From positions 1-34,782 of the IMG/VR virus record IMGVR_UViG_3300011116_000391: DNA of 34,782 bases. One strand, given 5' to 3'. The notes under the pieces were generated by a model, which saw only the letters and a list, made by a program, of their open reading frames with translations, was not told where the DNA came from and did no database searches. The translations under genes were made by a program, and so were the position numbers. The number at the start of each line of letters is the position of its first letter. The stretch's first letter is position 1. This document shows positions 14,368-20,540 of this stretch, piece by piece. The stretch is from a virus.

Positions 14368-14624
14368 TGATTGTTTCGTTTTTTGATTGTTCTTAAATGA
14401 TTGATTTCTTTCTCTGCCTGCAATATAGCTTTGATGTCCATATTGGGGTCGATTAGATATAAACCCCTTTTTATTTTCTGTGCATAATTTGCACGCTGCA
14501 ATATGGTAATGATGTTGATGGTAATTTGATGCTCTGTTGCAAGTCTTTGAATTTCTGTTGCAGATAATGTCCTGCGCATCGTCTGTAATTCTTGAATGAA
14601 TTTATGCAGCTTGTCCGTGTTCAT
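14364..14624 (-). CDS. Unknown 86-residue helical protein, HTH-like
   Basis: MRRTLSATEIQRLATEHQITINIITILQRANY resembles a small helix-turn-helix domain; the rest is basic (KEINHLRTIKKRNNQ). It lies between the annealing protein and the exonuclease, overlapping the latter by ATGA. It could be a DNA-binding accessory of the recombination pair. Not assigned to a family. Confidence 0.6.
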   Translation of the reverse strand: MNTDKLHKFIQELQTMRRTLSATEIQRLATEHQITINIITILQRANYAQKIKRGLYLIDPNMDIKAILQAEKEINHLRTIKKRNNQ

Positions 14625-14627
14625 AGT

Positions 14628-15185
14628 TTAGTCTTGTGTTACTTTATTTAGTGAATTGATTTTCATTCTGAACTGCTCCGCTTTGTTCTGCAACGATGGC
14701 GTGATGTCGATCGTGTCTTTACGATTGATGTCTTTGCCGAATATCCTGCCCAACTTCTCAGCCGCATCTTTAAGCGCATACGATTCAGCCGCTGGTGCTG
14801 CCATCTGTACTGCCGATGTGTTTACCTGATTGAAGTCAGTCGCCGGTGCGCCCTTTGCAGTTTGTATCGGCGATGCTCCCACACCATCCTGCCAATCCCA
14901 TTGGTTTGTTATCGGGTCAAGAATATGAAGCCTGCCGGTAACCACGATGCTGTTGGCAATCACCTGCACGTTCTTAATCTCGAATCGCCACGACTGATAT
15001 ATGGCAGTTAGCAGGTATTCAACCTTGTCAATGGGTATGTAGTTCGTGTTGTTTGCGAACTTGTTTTGCTTTACCCATTCCGGCTTTGGTGGTTGATTCA
15101 GTAATGTAAGCAGGTCATTTTTTCTTGCCGCCTGCTCAACGTCGGCATACAAATCCTGCAATGCAGGTAGTGGTTTTTGTTTCAT
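14628..15185 (-). CDS. Single-strand annealing protein, Rad52/Sak-like
   Basis: 185 residues. Core features: YIPIDKVEYLLTAIYQSWRFEIKNV at the N-terminal side, a strand pair VTGRLHILDP, the DGVGASPIQTAKGAP turn, and the helix SYALKDAAEKLGRIFGKDI, which matches the Rad52-type pattern of alanine/lysine/arginine helix ending in FG. It would anneal single strands made by the YqaJ nuclease. The leader ends AAACAAAACAATG. Confidence 0.78.
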   Translation of the reverse strand: MKQKPLPALQDLYADVEQAARKNDLLTLLNQPPKPEWVKQNKFANNTNYIPIDKVEYLLTAIYQSWRFEIKNVQVIANSIVVTGRLHILDPITNQWDWQDGVGASPIQTAKGAPATDFNQVNTSAVQMAAPAAESYALKDAAEKLGRIFGKDINRKDTIDITPSLQNKAEQFRMKINSLNKVTQD

Positions 15186-15206
15186 TGTTTTGTTTATTAG
15201 GTTTTA

Positions 15207-15214
15207 CAAATTTA
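15207..15214 (-). promoter_or_regulatory. Possible -7 promoter box for the recombination genes
   Basis: TAAATTTG on the minus strand fits TAnnTTTG and lies 22 nt before the annealing-protein ATG, but no convincing -33 TTTG is seen at the right distance. It partly overlaps the stop of the upstream small gene. Confidence 0.3.
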
Positions 15215-15388
15215 ATGTTTTTTACTTTCATTTATCATAACATTTGCACATTCGCACTGTGCATTGTGTTGCTTTTTTTGCTCCCGATATACCTTGCATT
15301 GCTCATAGATGTATTTTATCCATTCATTGAATGCAGGCTTGTGTTCAGGTACTGCAACACGTAACGGCTTATGCTGTGATTGGCTCAT
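15212..15388 (-). CDS. Unknown 58-residue protein
   Basis: Begins MSQSQHKPLRVAVPEHKPAF, continues NEWIKYIYEQCKVYREQKKQ and ends with a Cys pair (CEC) and basic residues. No family recognised. It overlaps the end of the upstream HTH gene by 20 nt and fills an otherwise empty gap, which supports it being real. Similar short proteins with a central WIKYxYE helix are plausible phage early products. Confidence 0.5.
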   Translation of the reverse strand: MSQSQHKPLRVAVPEHKPAFNEWIKYIYEQCKVYREQKKQHNAQCECANVMINESKKH

Positions 15389-15578
15389 AGTAAATATTTA
15401 TGAAGTTTATTAATTCGGGCTGCGCTTCGCCCCTGAATGCTCGGATGACCGTTGCACGATGTACGCCCGACTGCTCGGATATAAGTTGATAATCGCCGTG
15501 CCGGTATTTCAGCTTCCAGTTCCTGATGGTGTCGGCAGGTACACTGATTGCCCTGCCGTTTCTTTTGATGTTAATCAT
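15369..15578 (-). CDS. Small helix-turn-helix DNA-binding protein
   Basis: 69 residues with DYQLISEQSGVHRATVIRAFRGEAQPELINFI, a helix-turn-helix of the Xre/repressor type preceded by a basic N-terminus (INIKRNGRAISVP). It might be an early transcription regulator. It overlaps the upstream gene by ATGA. No operator is evident nearby. Confidence 0.6.
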   Translation of the reverse strand: MINIKRNGRAISVPADTIRNWKLKYRHGDYQLISEQSGVHRATVIRAFRGEAQPELINFINIYYEPITA

Positions 15579-15841
15579 AGGTTTAATTCTGTTTGTTTGA
15601 TGATTATTTCTTTTGTCTTGATTGTTCTTGGCGTGCGGTCGATTTGGTCTTTTTCAACTTGTTCTTCAAACCATTTGTCAAGTTCTTCATCTGACTTAAA
15701 GTACGATTGCAATTTACCGGTAAGCACTTTTGAAGTAACCACGCCATTGATGTTGTGGTTGCAGTACAGATATATCATGTGTTCATTCAGATTGGCTGAC
15801 CATTCAACCTTTAATTCGTAAAGTTTTGATTCGCTTTTCAT
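15575..15841 (-). CDS. Unknown 88-residue protein
   Basis: Beta-rich N-terminal half (KLYELKVEWSANLNEHMIYLYC) and a charged helical end (DEELDKWFEEQVEKDQIDR). No family recognised. The leader is an unusually regular AAAACAAAACAAAACAAAATG, an A-rich start context without Shine-Dalgarno sequence. Confidence 0.55.
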   Translation of the reverse strand: MKSESKLYELKVEWSANLNEHMIYLYCNHNINGVVTSKVLTGKLQSYFKSDEELDKWFEEQVEKDQIDRTPRTIKTKEIIIKQTELNL

Positions 15842-15865
15842 TTTGTTTTGTTTTGTTTTGGTTAA

Positions 15866-16063
15866 TTAATCGAAGTAAAATTCTGTTGTTAAGCCATTGC
15901 CTGATATAAGAATATACCGTCCACCGCTATTTCGTGGGTGAAGCGACCACATATAGTTCGCAGGCAGTCGCTTGCAATAGTGTTCTTCTTTGAATTGTTC
16001 TTTGGCATATTTTAATGCCTGCTTAACCGTTAGCGGTCTGTTGTTAATTGGATTTCTGTTCAT
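15866..16063 (-). CDS. Unknown 65-residue protein
   Basis: Basic small protein (PLTVKQALKYAKEQFKEEHY; RNSGGRYILISGNGLTTEFYF). No family recognised. Leader TCAAAACAATG. Part of the string of short early genes behind the 16.55-kb promoter. Confidence 0.5.
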   Translation of the reverse strand: MNRNPINNRPLTVKQALKYAKEQFKEEHYCKRLPANYMWSLHPRNSGGRYILISGNGLTTEFYFD

Positions 16064-16085
16064 TGTTTTGATTTTAGTTAGTTAT

Positions 16086-16280
16086 TTAATTATCGTAATC
16101 AGGTTCGTAATTGTCGGCATCAATCTCATCCTGCATCATCTTCTTCAGCATTGCCGCTTGCACTGGGTAAATTAAGCCGCCGTAACAATAGCCGCACTGT
16201 TCATCAGTGCTATTGCATACCGGGCATTTGCACATTTCGATGTTGTGCGCTTCTTCGATTAGTTCTAATTGGTCTTTCAT
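16086..16280 (-). CDS. Small zinc-finger-like protein
   Basis: Start at 16280, where the upstream stop and this ATG overlap as TAATG, giving 64 residues. CKCPVC followed by CGYCYG gives two closely spaced cysteine pairs able to bind one zinc ion. The C-terminus is very acidic (DEIDADNYEPDYDN). Possibly binds nucleic acid or a host protein; family unknown. Confidence 0.55.
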   Translation of the reverse strand: MKDQLELIEEAHNIEMCKCPVCNSTDEQCGYCYGGLIYPVQAAMLKKMMQDEIDADNYEPDYDN

Positions 16281-16531
16281 TATATTTTTTCCCATTGTTT
16301 AGTGAATGAATTGAATCTTTCGTCTTGATGCGCATTCGCCATCATATCTGCTAACTTGCTTGACTTTACCTGCTTGCAGTGTTGTTTTAATTCGTCGCAT
16401 AGTTCTTGAACATTGTCGCAGTTGCCTGCAAGTTCAACTGCTAATTCCATTGCGAACTTTAAGTCATAACCTCTATCGTTGATGAAGTTGATGATTTCGT
16501 TTCTGTTGTCTTTTAAGTCTTGAGTTGTCAT
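16280..16531 (-). CDS. Unknown 83-residue protein, first early gene
   Basis: The ATG at 16531 is chosen (leader AACAAAACAATG); the frame is open further upstream but crosses a good promoter. The protein (MTTQDLKDNRNEIINFINDR...) is helical and acidic to neutral, with two cysteines, and no recognised family. It is the first gene after the late terminator, so it is likely expressed very early. Confidence 0.55.
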   Translation of the reverse strand: MTTQDLKDNRNEIINFINDRGYDLKFAMELAVELAGNCDNVQELCDELKQHCKQVKSSKLADMMANAHQDERFNSFTKQWEKI

Positions 16532-16553
16532 TGTTTTGTTTGTTTTGATAGTG

Positions 16554-16586
16554 CAAACATAATAACATTTGCAACATATAAACAAA
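16554..16586 (-). promoter_or_regulatory. Bacteroidota-type promoter of the early region
   Basis: TTTG (16586-16583), 21 nt, then TATGTTTG (16561-16554), a full match to the TTTG/TAnnTTTG consensus. Transcription would start near 16547, about 16 nt before the ATG of the first early gene. It lies right behind the terminator of the lysis operon. Confidence 0.6.
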
Positions 16587-16648
16587 TATTTTTGCAACTT
16601 TTTTTTAATTACTGCATAACTGATTGATTTACAAGGCAATAAAATTTA

Positions 16649-16673
16649 ATAAAAAAGGGGCATTGCGCCCCCT
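16649..16673 (-). terminator. Intrinsic terminator of the late/lysis operon
   Basis: On the minus strand GGGGC, loop GCAAT, GCCCC, then six T. It lies 43 nt past the last lysis-cassette gene and before the early promoter, separating late from early transcription. Confidence 0.8.
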
Positions 16674-16714
16674 TACCTAATTAAAAACTATGAAATAAAT
16701 CCGCTACAATATTA

Positions 16715-16810
16715 CTATTCTTCAGGCAATTTTTCAGTGCAGACTTTAACCACGACGTAAACAAATACCATCACGCCCAAAACCATCAACCCGAACTCTA
16801 TATCATTCAT
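16715..16810 (-). CDS. 31-residue single-span membrane peptide of the lysis cassette
   Basis: MNDIEFGLMVLGVMVFVYV is followed by VVKVCTEKLPEE. It is one hydrophobic helix with an acidic end. Its ATG overlaps the stop of the holin gene (ATGA) and it ends just before the terminator, so it is likely translated. It could tune the holin (antiholin) or be a small lysis helper; size alone does not tell. Confidence 0.55.
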   Translation of the reverse strand: MNDIEFGLMVLGVMVFVYVVVKVCTEKLPEE

Positions 16811-17307
16811 CGCTTGATCAGTTCTTTAATCGCTGAATCTTTTATCCTGCTGCCGTTGCTACTGCCGAAGTAATAACTCAATACCATACCGACATACGAT
16901 GTCAATGCACCTAACACATACACAAGTATATCTTTTTCAACCGCAGTAATCTGCTTAAACATAACCATATAAAAGAGTGCGAAAGTCAACCCTACTATGA
17001 CCAGTGCAAGCACGGGCGAAACAATCTTATTCAATAGCGGTGCATTTTCACTCGCTGCAATTTCGCTCTCACGCTTTCGTGCATCTGCAAGGTCGTTCAG
17101 TTCAAGCTCTAACAACTGCATCATCTCTTGTTTCACTTCCTGCGGTATGCTGTCGTCTTTGCTGATGATGTTCTTTACAATGCCGAACACGCCCTTGTCA
17201 GGCAGTACATCGCCGACTGCATCCAATACCTGCGGTGCTTTTTCGTTGATGAACTTGCCGACCGCAGTATCCTTAAACTTTTTGTTACCCTTTGCGCCAG
17301 TCGCCAT
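16807..17307 (-). CDS. Holin-like protein (3TM type)
   Basis: 166 residues. The N-terminal half is soluble and charged (ISKDDSIPQEVKQEMMQLLELELNDLADARKRE), the C-terminal half has two to three hydrophobic spans (IVSPVLALVIVGLTFALFYMVMF; LVYVLGALTSYVGMVLSYYFG) and ends basic (SRIKDSAIKELIKR). This layout matches the GTA/3TM holin group that I know from gene-transfer agents and many phages. It overlaps the other membrane protein upstream by 23 nt. Confidence 0.7.
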   Translation of the reverse strand: MATGAKGNKKFKDTAVGKFINEKAPQVLDAVGDVLPDKGVFGIVKNIISKDDSIPQEVKQEMMQLLELELNDLADARKRESEIAASENAPLLNKIVSPVLALVIVGLTFALFYMVMFKQITAVEKDILVYVLGALTSYVGMVLSYYFGSSNGSRIKDSAIKELIKR

Positions 17308-17644
17308 CGCTCACCTCTGTAATATAATTTTTGCCGAAGAACTGAATGGCTATCGTTGCACCAATGGTCACGAAGTTCACGACCTCAACGGGCACAAGTG
17401 CAGATGAATTTACCAATGCAGCAGAATTAAGAATGATGTTTGCAAGCACGACAATCCACTGTGCATACGACCAACCCTCAGCAACCCATTTACCCGACAT
17501 CGTGTATGCGTTGTTTAAGAATACGGTAATTCCTGCAATAATCACCCCGAACCACGCCGCAAGCGTTGGTGATGCAATTACTGAATAACTTGTTAAAGTG
17601 AGTACCACAAGTGAAAGTAAATTGAAAAGAATGGTTTTTTTCAT
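17285..17644 (-). CDS. Holin-like membrane protein
   Basis: 119 residues with at least three hydrophobic segments (ILFNLLSLVVLTLTSYSVI; LAAWFGVIIAGITVFL; WIVVLANIILNSAAL; FVTIGATIAIQFFG). No enzyme motif. Between the endolysin and the 3TM holin-like gene, so a second pore former or a regulator of it. Family not recognised. Confidence 0.6.
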   Translation of the reverse strand: MKKTILFNLLSLVVLTLTSYSVIASPTLAAWFGVIIAGITVFLNNAYTMSGKWVAEGWSYAQWIVVLANIILNSAALVNSSALVPVEVVNFVTIGATIAIQFFGKNYITEVSDGDWRKG

Positions 17645-17646
17645 CG

Positions 17647-18072
17647 TTAAAATTTTTTAAGTATTTTGATTGTTTGCTGTCTGTTGTTTTTTGTAAATGA
17701 TACGTGAATCCAATCCGGTCCATCGTCATTGCCATATTCCCATATCAGTTGGTCATATTTCAGATTGTCACGCATCCACTCGTATAGTATTTTATTTTCA
17801 TCACGGCTACGTGTATCAATGTCAACCGCTTCCCCTTTCATGTGCTGTGAGTTTGCCGCACCACCTACACGCAGGTTCAACTTAAACGACCGAAAGAAAG
17901 AGTTGATGTATATCGGTTTTCCGTACCACTCCCTTGCAGGCTCAAAGCAATTATCTGCAACTGCTTTCATTGCAATAAGCTGATTCGCATCAGGATGATT
18001 CGTTATGCCCAACCTTATTGCAGTAGGGCTGTACGTCGCTTCCCGGTACGATATGTGCTTACTTACCTGCAT
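17647..18072 (-). CDS. Endolysin, M15-family L,D/D,D-peptidase
   Basis: 141 residues. SQHMKGEAVDID gives zinc ligands His77 and Asp84, and DWIHVSF the third, His123; INSFFRS is the usual preceding strand. It cuts peptide cross-links in peptidoglycan. No signal peptide, so it depends on a holin for release; holin-like genes follow directly. It overlaps the coiled-coil membrane protein upstream by 14 nt. Confidence 0.88.
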   Translation of the reverse strand: MQVSKHISYREATYSPTAIRLGITNHPDANQLIAMKAVADNCFEPAREWYGKPIYINSFFRSFKLNLRVGGAANSQHMKGEAVDIDTRSRDENKILYEWMRDNLKYDQLIWEYGNDDGPDWIHVSFTKNNRQQTIKILKKF

Positions 18073-18319
18073 TGTCTAAGGACTGCTGAATCAATATGTG
18101 CTTAATCTCTTTGATGTCGGTCTTAATTTCTTTCATCTCATCTCTCAACTCCTGCTTGTCTGTTGAACGCTGTTGCTTAATGTTCTCGACTTCATTCTTT
18201 ATCGTTGCGATGTCGTTTTGCGTGGTTATCCAACCGCCAACCATCGTAAGCAGTAACGGCGTTGCGACTGCAACTAACTGCATCAAGTTTACTTCTCTTT
18301 TAACTGTGTGTGTTGTCAT
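18059..18319 (-). CDS. Membrane-anchored coiled-coil protein of the lysis cassette
   Basis: 86 residues. One hydrophobic span (LVAVATPLLLTMVGGWI) is followed by a charged coiled coil (IKNEVENIKQQRSTDKQELR... to about residue 75). The form resembles XhlA-like or spanin-like lysis accessories. It sits between a fibre gene and the endolysin. Confidence 0.6.
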   Translation of the reverse strand: MTTHTVKREVNLMQLVAVATPLLLTMVGGWITTQNDIATIKNEVENIKQQRSTDKQELRDEMKEIKTDIKEIKHILIQQSLDNAGK

Positions 18320-18320
18320 C

Positions 18321-19259
18321 TTAAATTAAACCTAATCTTATTCCGTATGCTAATATATTTGACGTACCCGAGTAATCTAAATCATCAGTCGAATCAATCG
18401 TTGCAGGCAAACCACTTGATGCAAGATTAACTGTTGTATTCTCGTAGTATAGCTTTTGCGAATCATTCTTAAGAAATGTATTCCATCCAAATACGGGTAA
18501 TAGTGAATTGTTTGCGAACTGTAACCAATCCTGACCTGCTGCCGCTGTATTCCTGAACATTGCCAAAAGATACCATCCTTTTGTTAATGTTATGGTGCTG
18601 TCAGGTGTTGCAATTATTTCATCTGCCGCAGAGCAATCATAATCGGTTGCACCACCAATTAAACTAAATTGTTGATTTAAACCAATAGGATTTGTAAAAG
18701 AATATATGCCAAATGATACCAAGCAAAGCGTTCCGCTTGTTACCGTTTGCGTTCTAAAACTAATAACTTCACAATCAAATGGCACATAAATAGGCATCAA
18801 CTGCGTTCTTCTACCTACCACACCACTCGATAATGCAGTATTGTCGCTCTTTTGCGCTGTAATTATAGATGCGTCGATATTCCATAAATATAAGTCACTG
18901 CCACTGCCACCCGTTGCATCTTCCCAAGTAGGCACGTTGCCCGATGAAACGGTCAGCACCTGACCTGATGTGCCCACTGGCAGTCGCGTTATGTTACCAC
19001 CACTCAAATAAAATACATCACCCGTTGCGGCGTTATTCGGCACTACAAAGATTTCTTTGATGCCGTTGTTTGTCCTGCACCACATCTTGCCATCAGCCGC
19101 ATTCATAAACAACTCACCGATGTACACATCTAAACTATCCCAAGTGCCATCGACGTGGTTGTCCGATGGGGCAACTGTCGGCACCTGCCCCGTAACGGTC
19201 GATAGCTTTTGAATCATTCTGCTATCCTGCGTGTTGATTGTTCTCGTAAATATTGCCAT
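18321..19259 (-). CDS. Second (probably neck-attached) tail/neck fibre protein
   Basis: 312 residues. Residues about 8-118 match the N-terminus of the 619-residue fibre (shared TVxGQVPTVAPS, DGxWDxLDxYxGE, NNGI, GTSGQVLTVS), a probable attachment module. Residues 120-312 form a different beta-rich head domain (QLMPIYVPFDCEVISF; GWYLLAMFRN), likely receptor-binding. It follows the tail-terminator-like gene, which ends in tag repeats also found at the tail tip. The motif ATTCTATTT lies 6 nt before the ATG. Confidence 0.7.
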   Translation of the reverse strand: MAIFTRTINTQDSRMIQKLSTVTGQVPTVAPSDNHVDGTWDSLDVYIGELFMNAADGKMWCRTNNGIKEIFVVPNNAATGDVFYLSGGNITRLPVGTSGQVLTVSSGNVPTWEDATGGSGSDLYLWNIDASIITAQKSDNTALSSGVVGRRTQLMPIYVPFDCEVISFRTQTVTSGTLCLVSFGIYSFTNPIGLNQQFSLIGGATDYDCSAADEIIATPDSTITLTKGWYLLAMFRNTAAAGQDWLQFANNSLLPVFGWNTFLKNDSQKLYYENTTVNLASSGLPATIDSTDDLDYSGTSNILAYGIRLGLI

Positions 19260-19263
19260 AACC

Positions 19264-19899
19264 TTAAATAGAATTTATCTTGTTTTGTTCAAATATCGGA
19301 TTATCGTATTGCACATCGTCAACGCCACCCACCACTGTCGTTTGTGGCTTCGTCGCTTCAATACTTCGCACATCGTCAACACCGCCAACGACCTCTGTCG
19401 TATCAGGTTCAAATACCGGAACGCTACAATTTTCAAAGCCATACGGTACTTTGATACGCAAGTTCACCACCCACCCATTTAGGCTATCTTCAAACCTATC
19501 TGCAAAGGGGTTCATCGTCACGCTCGCATCAATACTGAAGTCTTTTTCTTTTACGCTTTCACGTTGCAGTAACGCAACCACATCCTGCGCCACTAATTGC
19601 AGGTCGCTGTATATCTCGAAGTCGTTTTTTTCGCCATCCGTAACAAGGTCAGCAAATAATAATTGAAAGTTCAAATACGATGCCCTGCCCTGCAAACTCG
19701 AATCAATCACGTTGAACCACATCAATGGGTATGTCGGCTGTGCCGTTTCTGTGTTCTTGTCGGGCATACCGCCATATAATAACTTCCTGAAGCTGACATC
19801 ATAAAGACTGCCAGTGCCGAAGCTATTTATTTGCAGATGCTTTTCTGCGATGCTTTTTAACGACCTGATAAGCCGATTGATGCTGTACTTTGTTTTCAC
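19264..19899 (-). CDS. Tail terminator/neck protein with C-terminal tag repeats
   Basis: 211 residues. The main part (residues 1-165; YPLMWFNVIDSSLQGRASYLNFQLLFADLVTDGEKN...LNGWVVNLRIKVPYGFENCSVP) looks like a siphovirus tail-completion protein at the head-tail joint, and its place after portal and connector agrees. The last 43 residues carry VVGGVDDV twice. The start is a GTG at 19899; the frame is closed just upstream, so no ATG is available. Confidence 0.65.
   Translation of the reverse strand: MKTKYSINRLIRSLKSIAEKHLQINSFGTGSLYDVSFRKLLYGGMPDKNTETAQPTYPLMWFNVIDSSLQGRASYLNFQLLFADLVTDGEKNDFEIYSDLQLVAQDVVALLQRESVKEKDFSIDASVTMNPFADRFEDSLNGWVVNLRIKVPYGFENCSVPVFEPDTTEVVGGVDDVRSIEATKPQTTVVGGVDDVQYDNPIFEQNKINSI
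19266..19274 (-). promoter_or_regulatory. Boundary motif ATTCTATTT
   Basis: Read on the minus strand ATTCTATTT, 6 nt, then the fibre ATG. One of five copies at structural gene boundaries; function unknown. Confidence 0.4.
19267..19395 (-). repeat. VVGGVDDV tag repeats (neck copy)
   Basis: Encodes the C-terminal 43 residues of the tail-terminator-like protein with VVGGVDDVRSIEA and VVGGVDDVQYD. The same motif ends the 850-residue tail-tip protein. Both tags lie directly upstream of paralogous fibres, suggesting a docking site. Confidence 0.6.
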
Positions 19900-19957
19900 G
19901 CTTTGCTTCGTATTTAATTAGCTTGATGATATTTCTGTTGTTTGCCTCTTTGCTCAT
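19823..19957 (-). CDS. Possible 44-residue basic protein
   Basis: Starts immediately after the connector stop (TAAATG) and overlaps the first 77 nt of the tail-terminator gene in another frame. The sequence (MSKEANNRNIIKLIKYEAKR..., ending HRRKASANK) is extremely basic. It may be real, or just a translated leader that brings ribosomes to the GTG start of the next gene. Confidence 0.3.
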   Translation of the reverse strand: MSKEANNRNIIKLIKYEAKRENKVQHQSAYQVVKKHRRKASANK

Positions 19958-20533
19958 TTACCATTTGCGTTTCTTGTATGGTTCTTGAAATCGTGGAATT
20001 CCTGCCCGGTCAATGAAATCGTTATCGCCATCGTCTAAAAGCATACCGCTGAAGTAGTTTTGAATGTTTGGCTGTATATCGTCCTCTGCATCGTTGCCGT
20101 TCTCGTATTCAGGGAATAAGGTGCTGTTTTCGCATAGGTAGGCAGTAATGCGTTCGGCGTACCATTGCGCTCTATTTTGCCACCAGTCAATCACCTCTTT
20201 CATATCGGTCATGTTGACCTGCGTTGCCGTTTCTGATATCTTGGTCATTATGCCCTTATTCAGATACTTTACGCTGATATACATCGGTGAATCGGCAATA
20301 ATATAAGCAATCATACAACGCTGTATGTAGTCGTTCATTAAGATAAGGTAATTGCCTGCCAATGTGTTATTCGTCACATCGGTCTTTAGCCTTGTGTATA
20401 ATTCAGTGCCAAGTATCGGATGAATCCTTTGCTCTTGCACATCGTCAATAAGCTGCCCTAACATCTTGTAGTCGATGTTGTCGCTCATTACGCTGTTATT
20501 CTTTAGGTCTGCTTCTGATATAAATCGTACCAT
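19958..20533 (-). CDS. Head-tail connector (adaptor) protein
   Basis: 191 residues, mostly helical. RFISEADLKNNSVMSDNIDYKMLGQLIDDVQEQRIHPILG matches the helical start of DUF6712-like/gp6-type adaptor proteins that sit under the portal. The gene lies 7 nt after the portal and before the tail-terminator gene, as in many siphoviruses. The acidic C-terminus (GNDAEDDIQPN) is a variable region. Confidence 0.7.
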   Translation of the reverse strand: MVRFISEADLKNNSVMSDNIDYKMLGQLIDDVQEQRIHPILGTELYTRLKTDVTNNTLAGNYLILMNDYIQRCMIAYIIADSPMYISVKYLNKGIMTKISETATQVNMTDMKEVIDWWQNRAQWYAERITAYLCENSTLFPEYENGNDAEDDIQPNIQNYFSGMLLDDGDNDFIDRAGIPRFQEPYKKRKW

Positions 20534-20540
20534 AGTTGTT

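Noticed and set aside
14019-14396. 125-residue plus-strand frame opposite the exonuclease gene
   Set aside because: Antisense to the motif-bearing YqaJ nuclease; no plus-strand promoter or partner genes.
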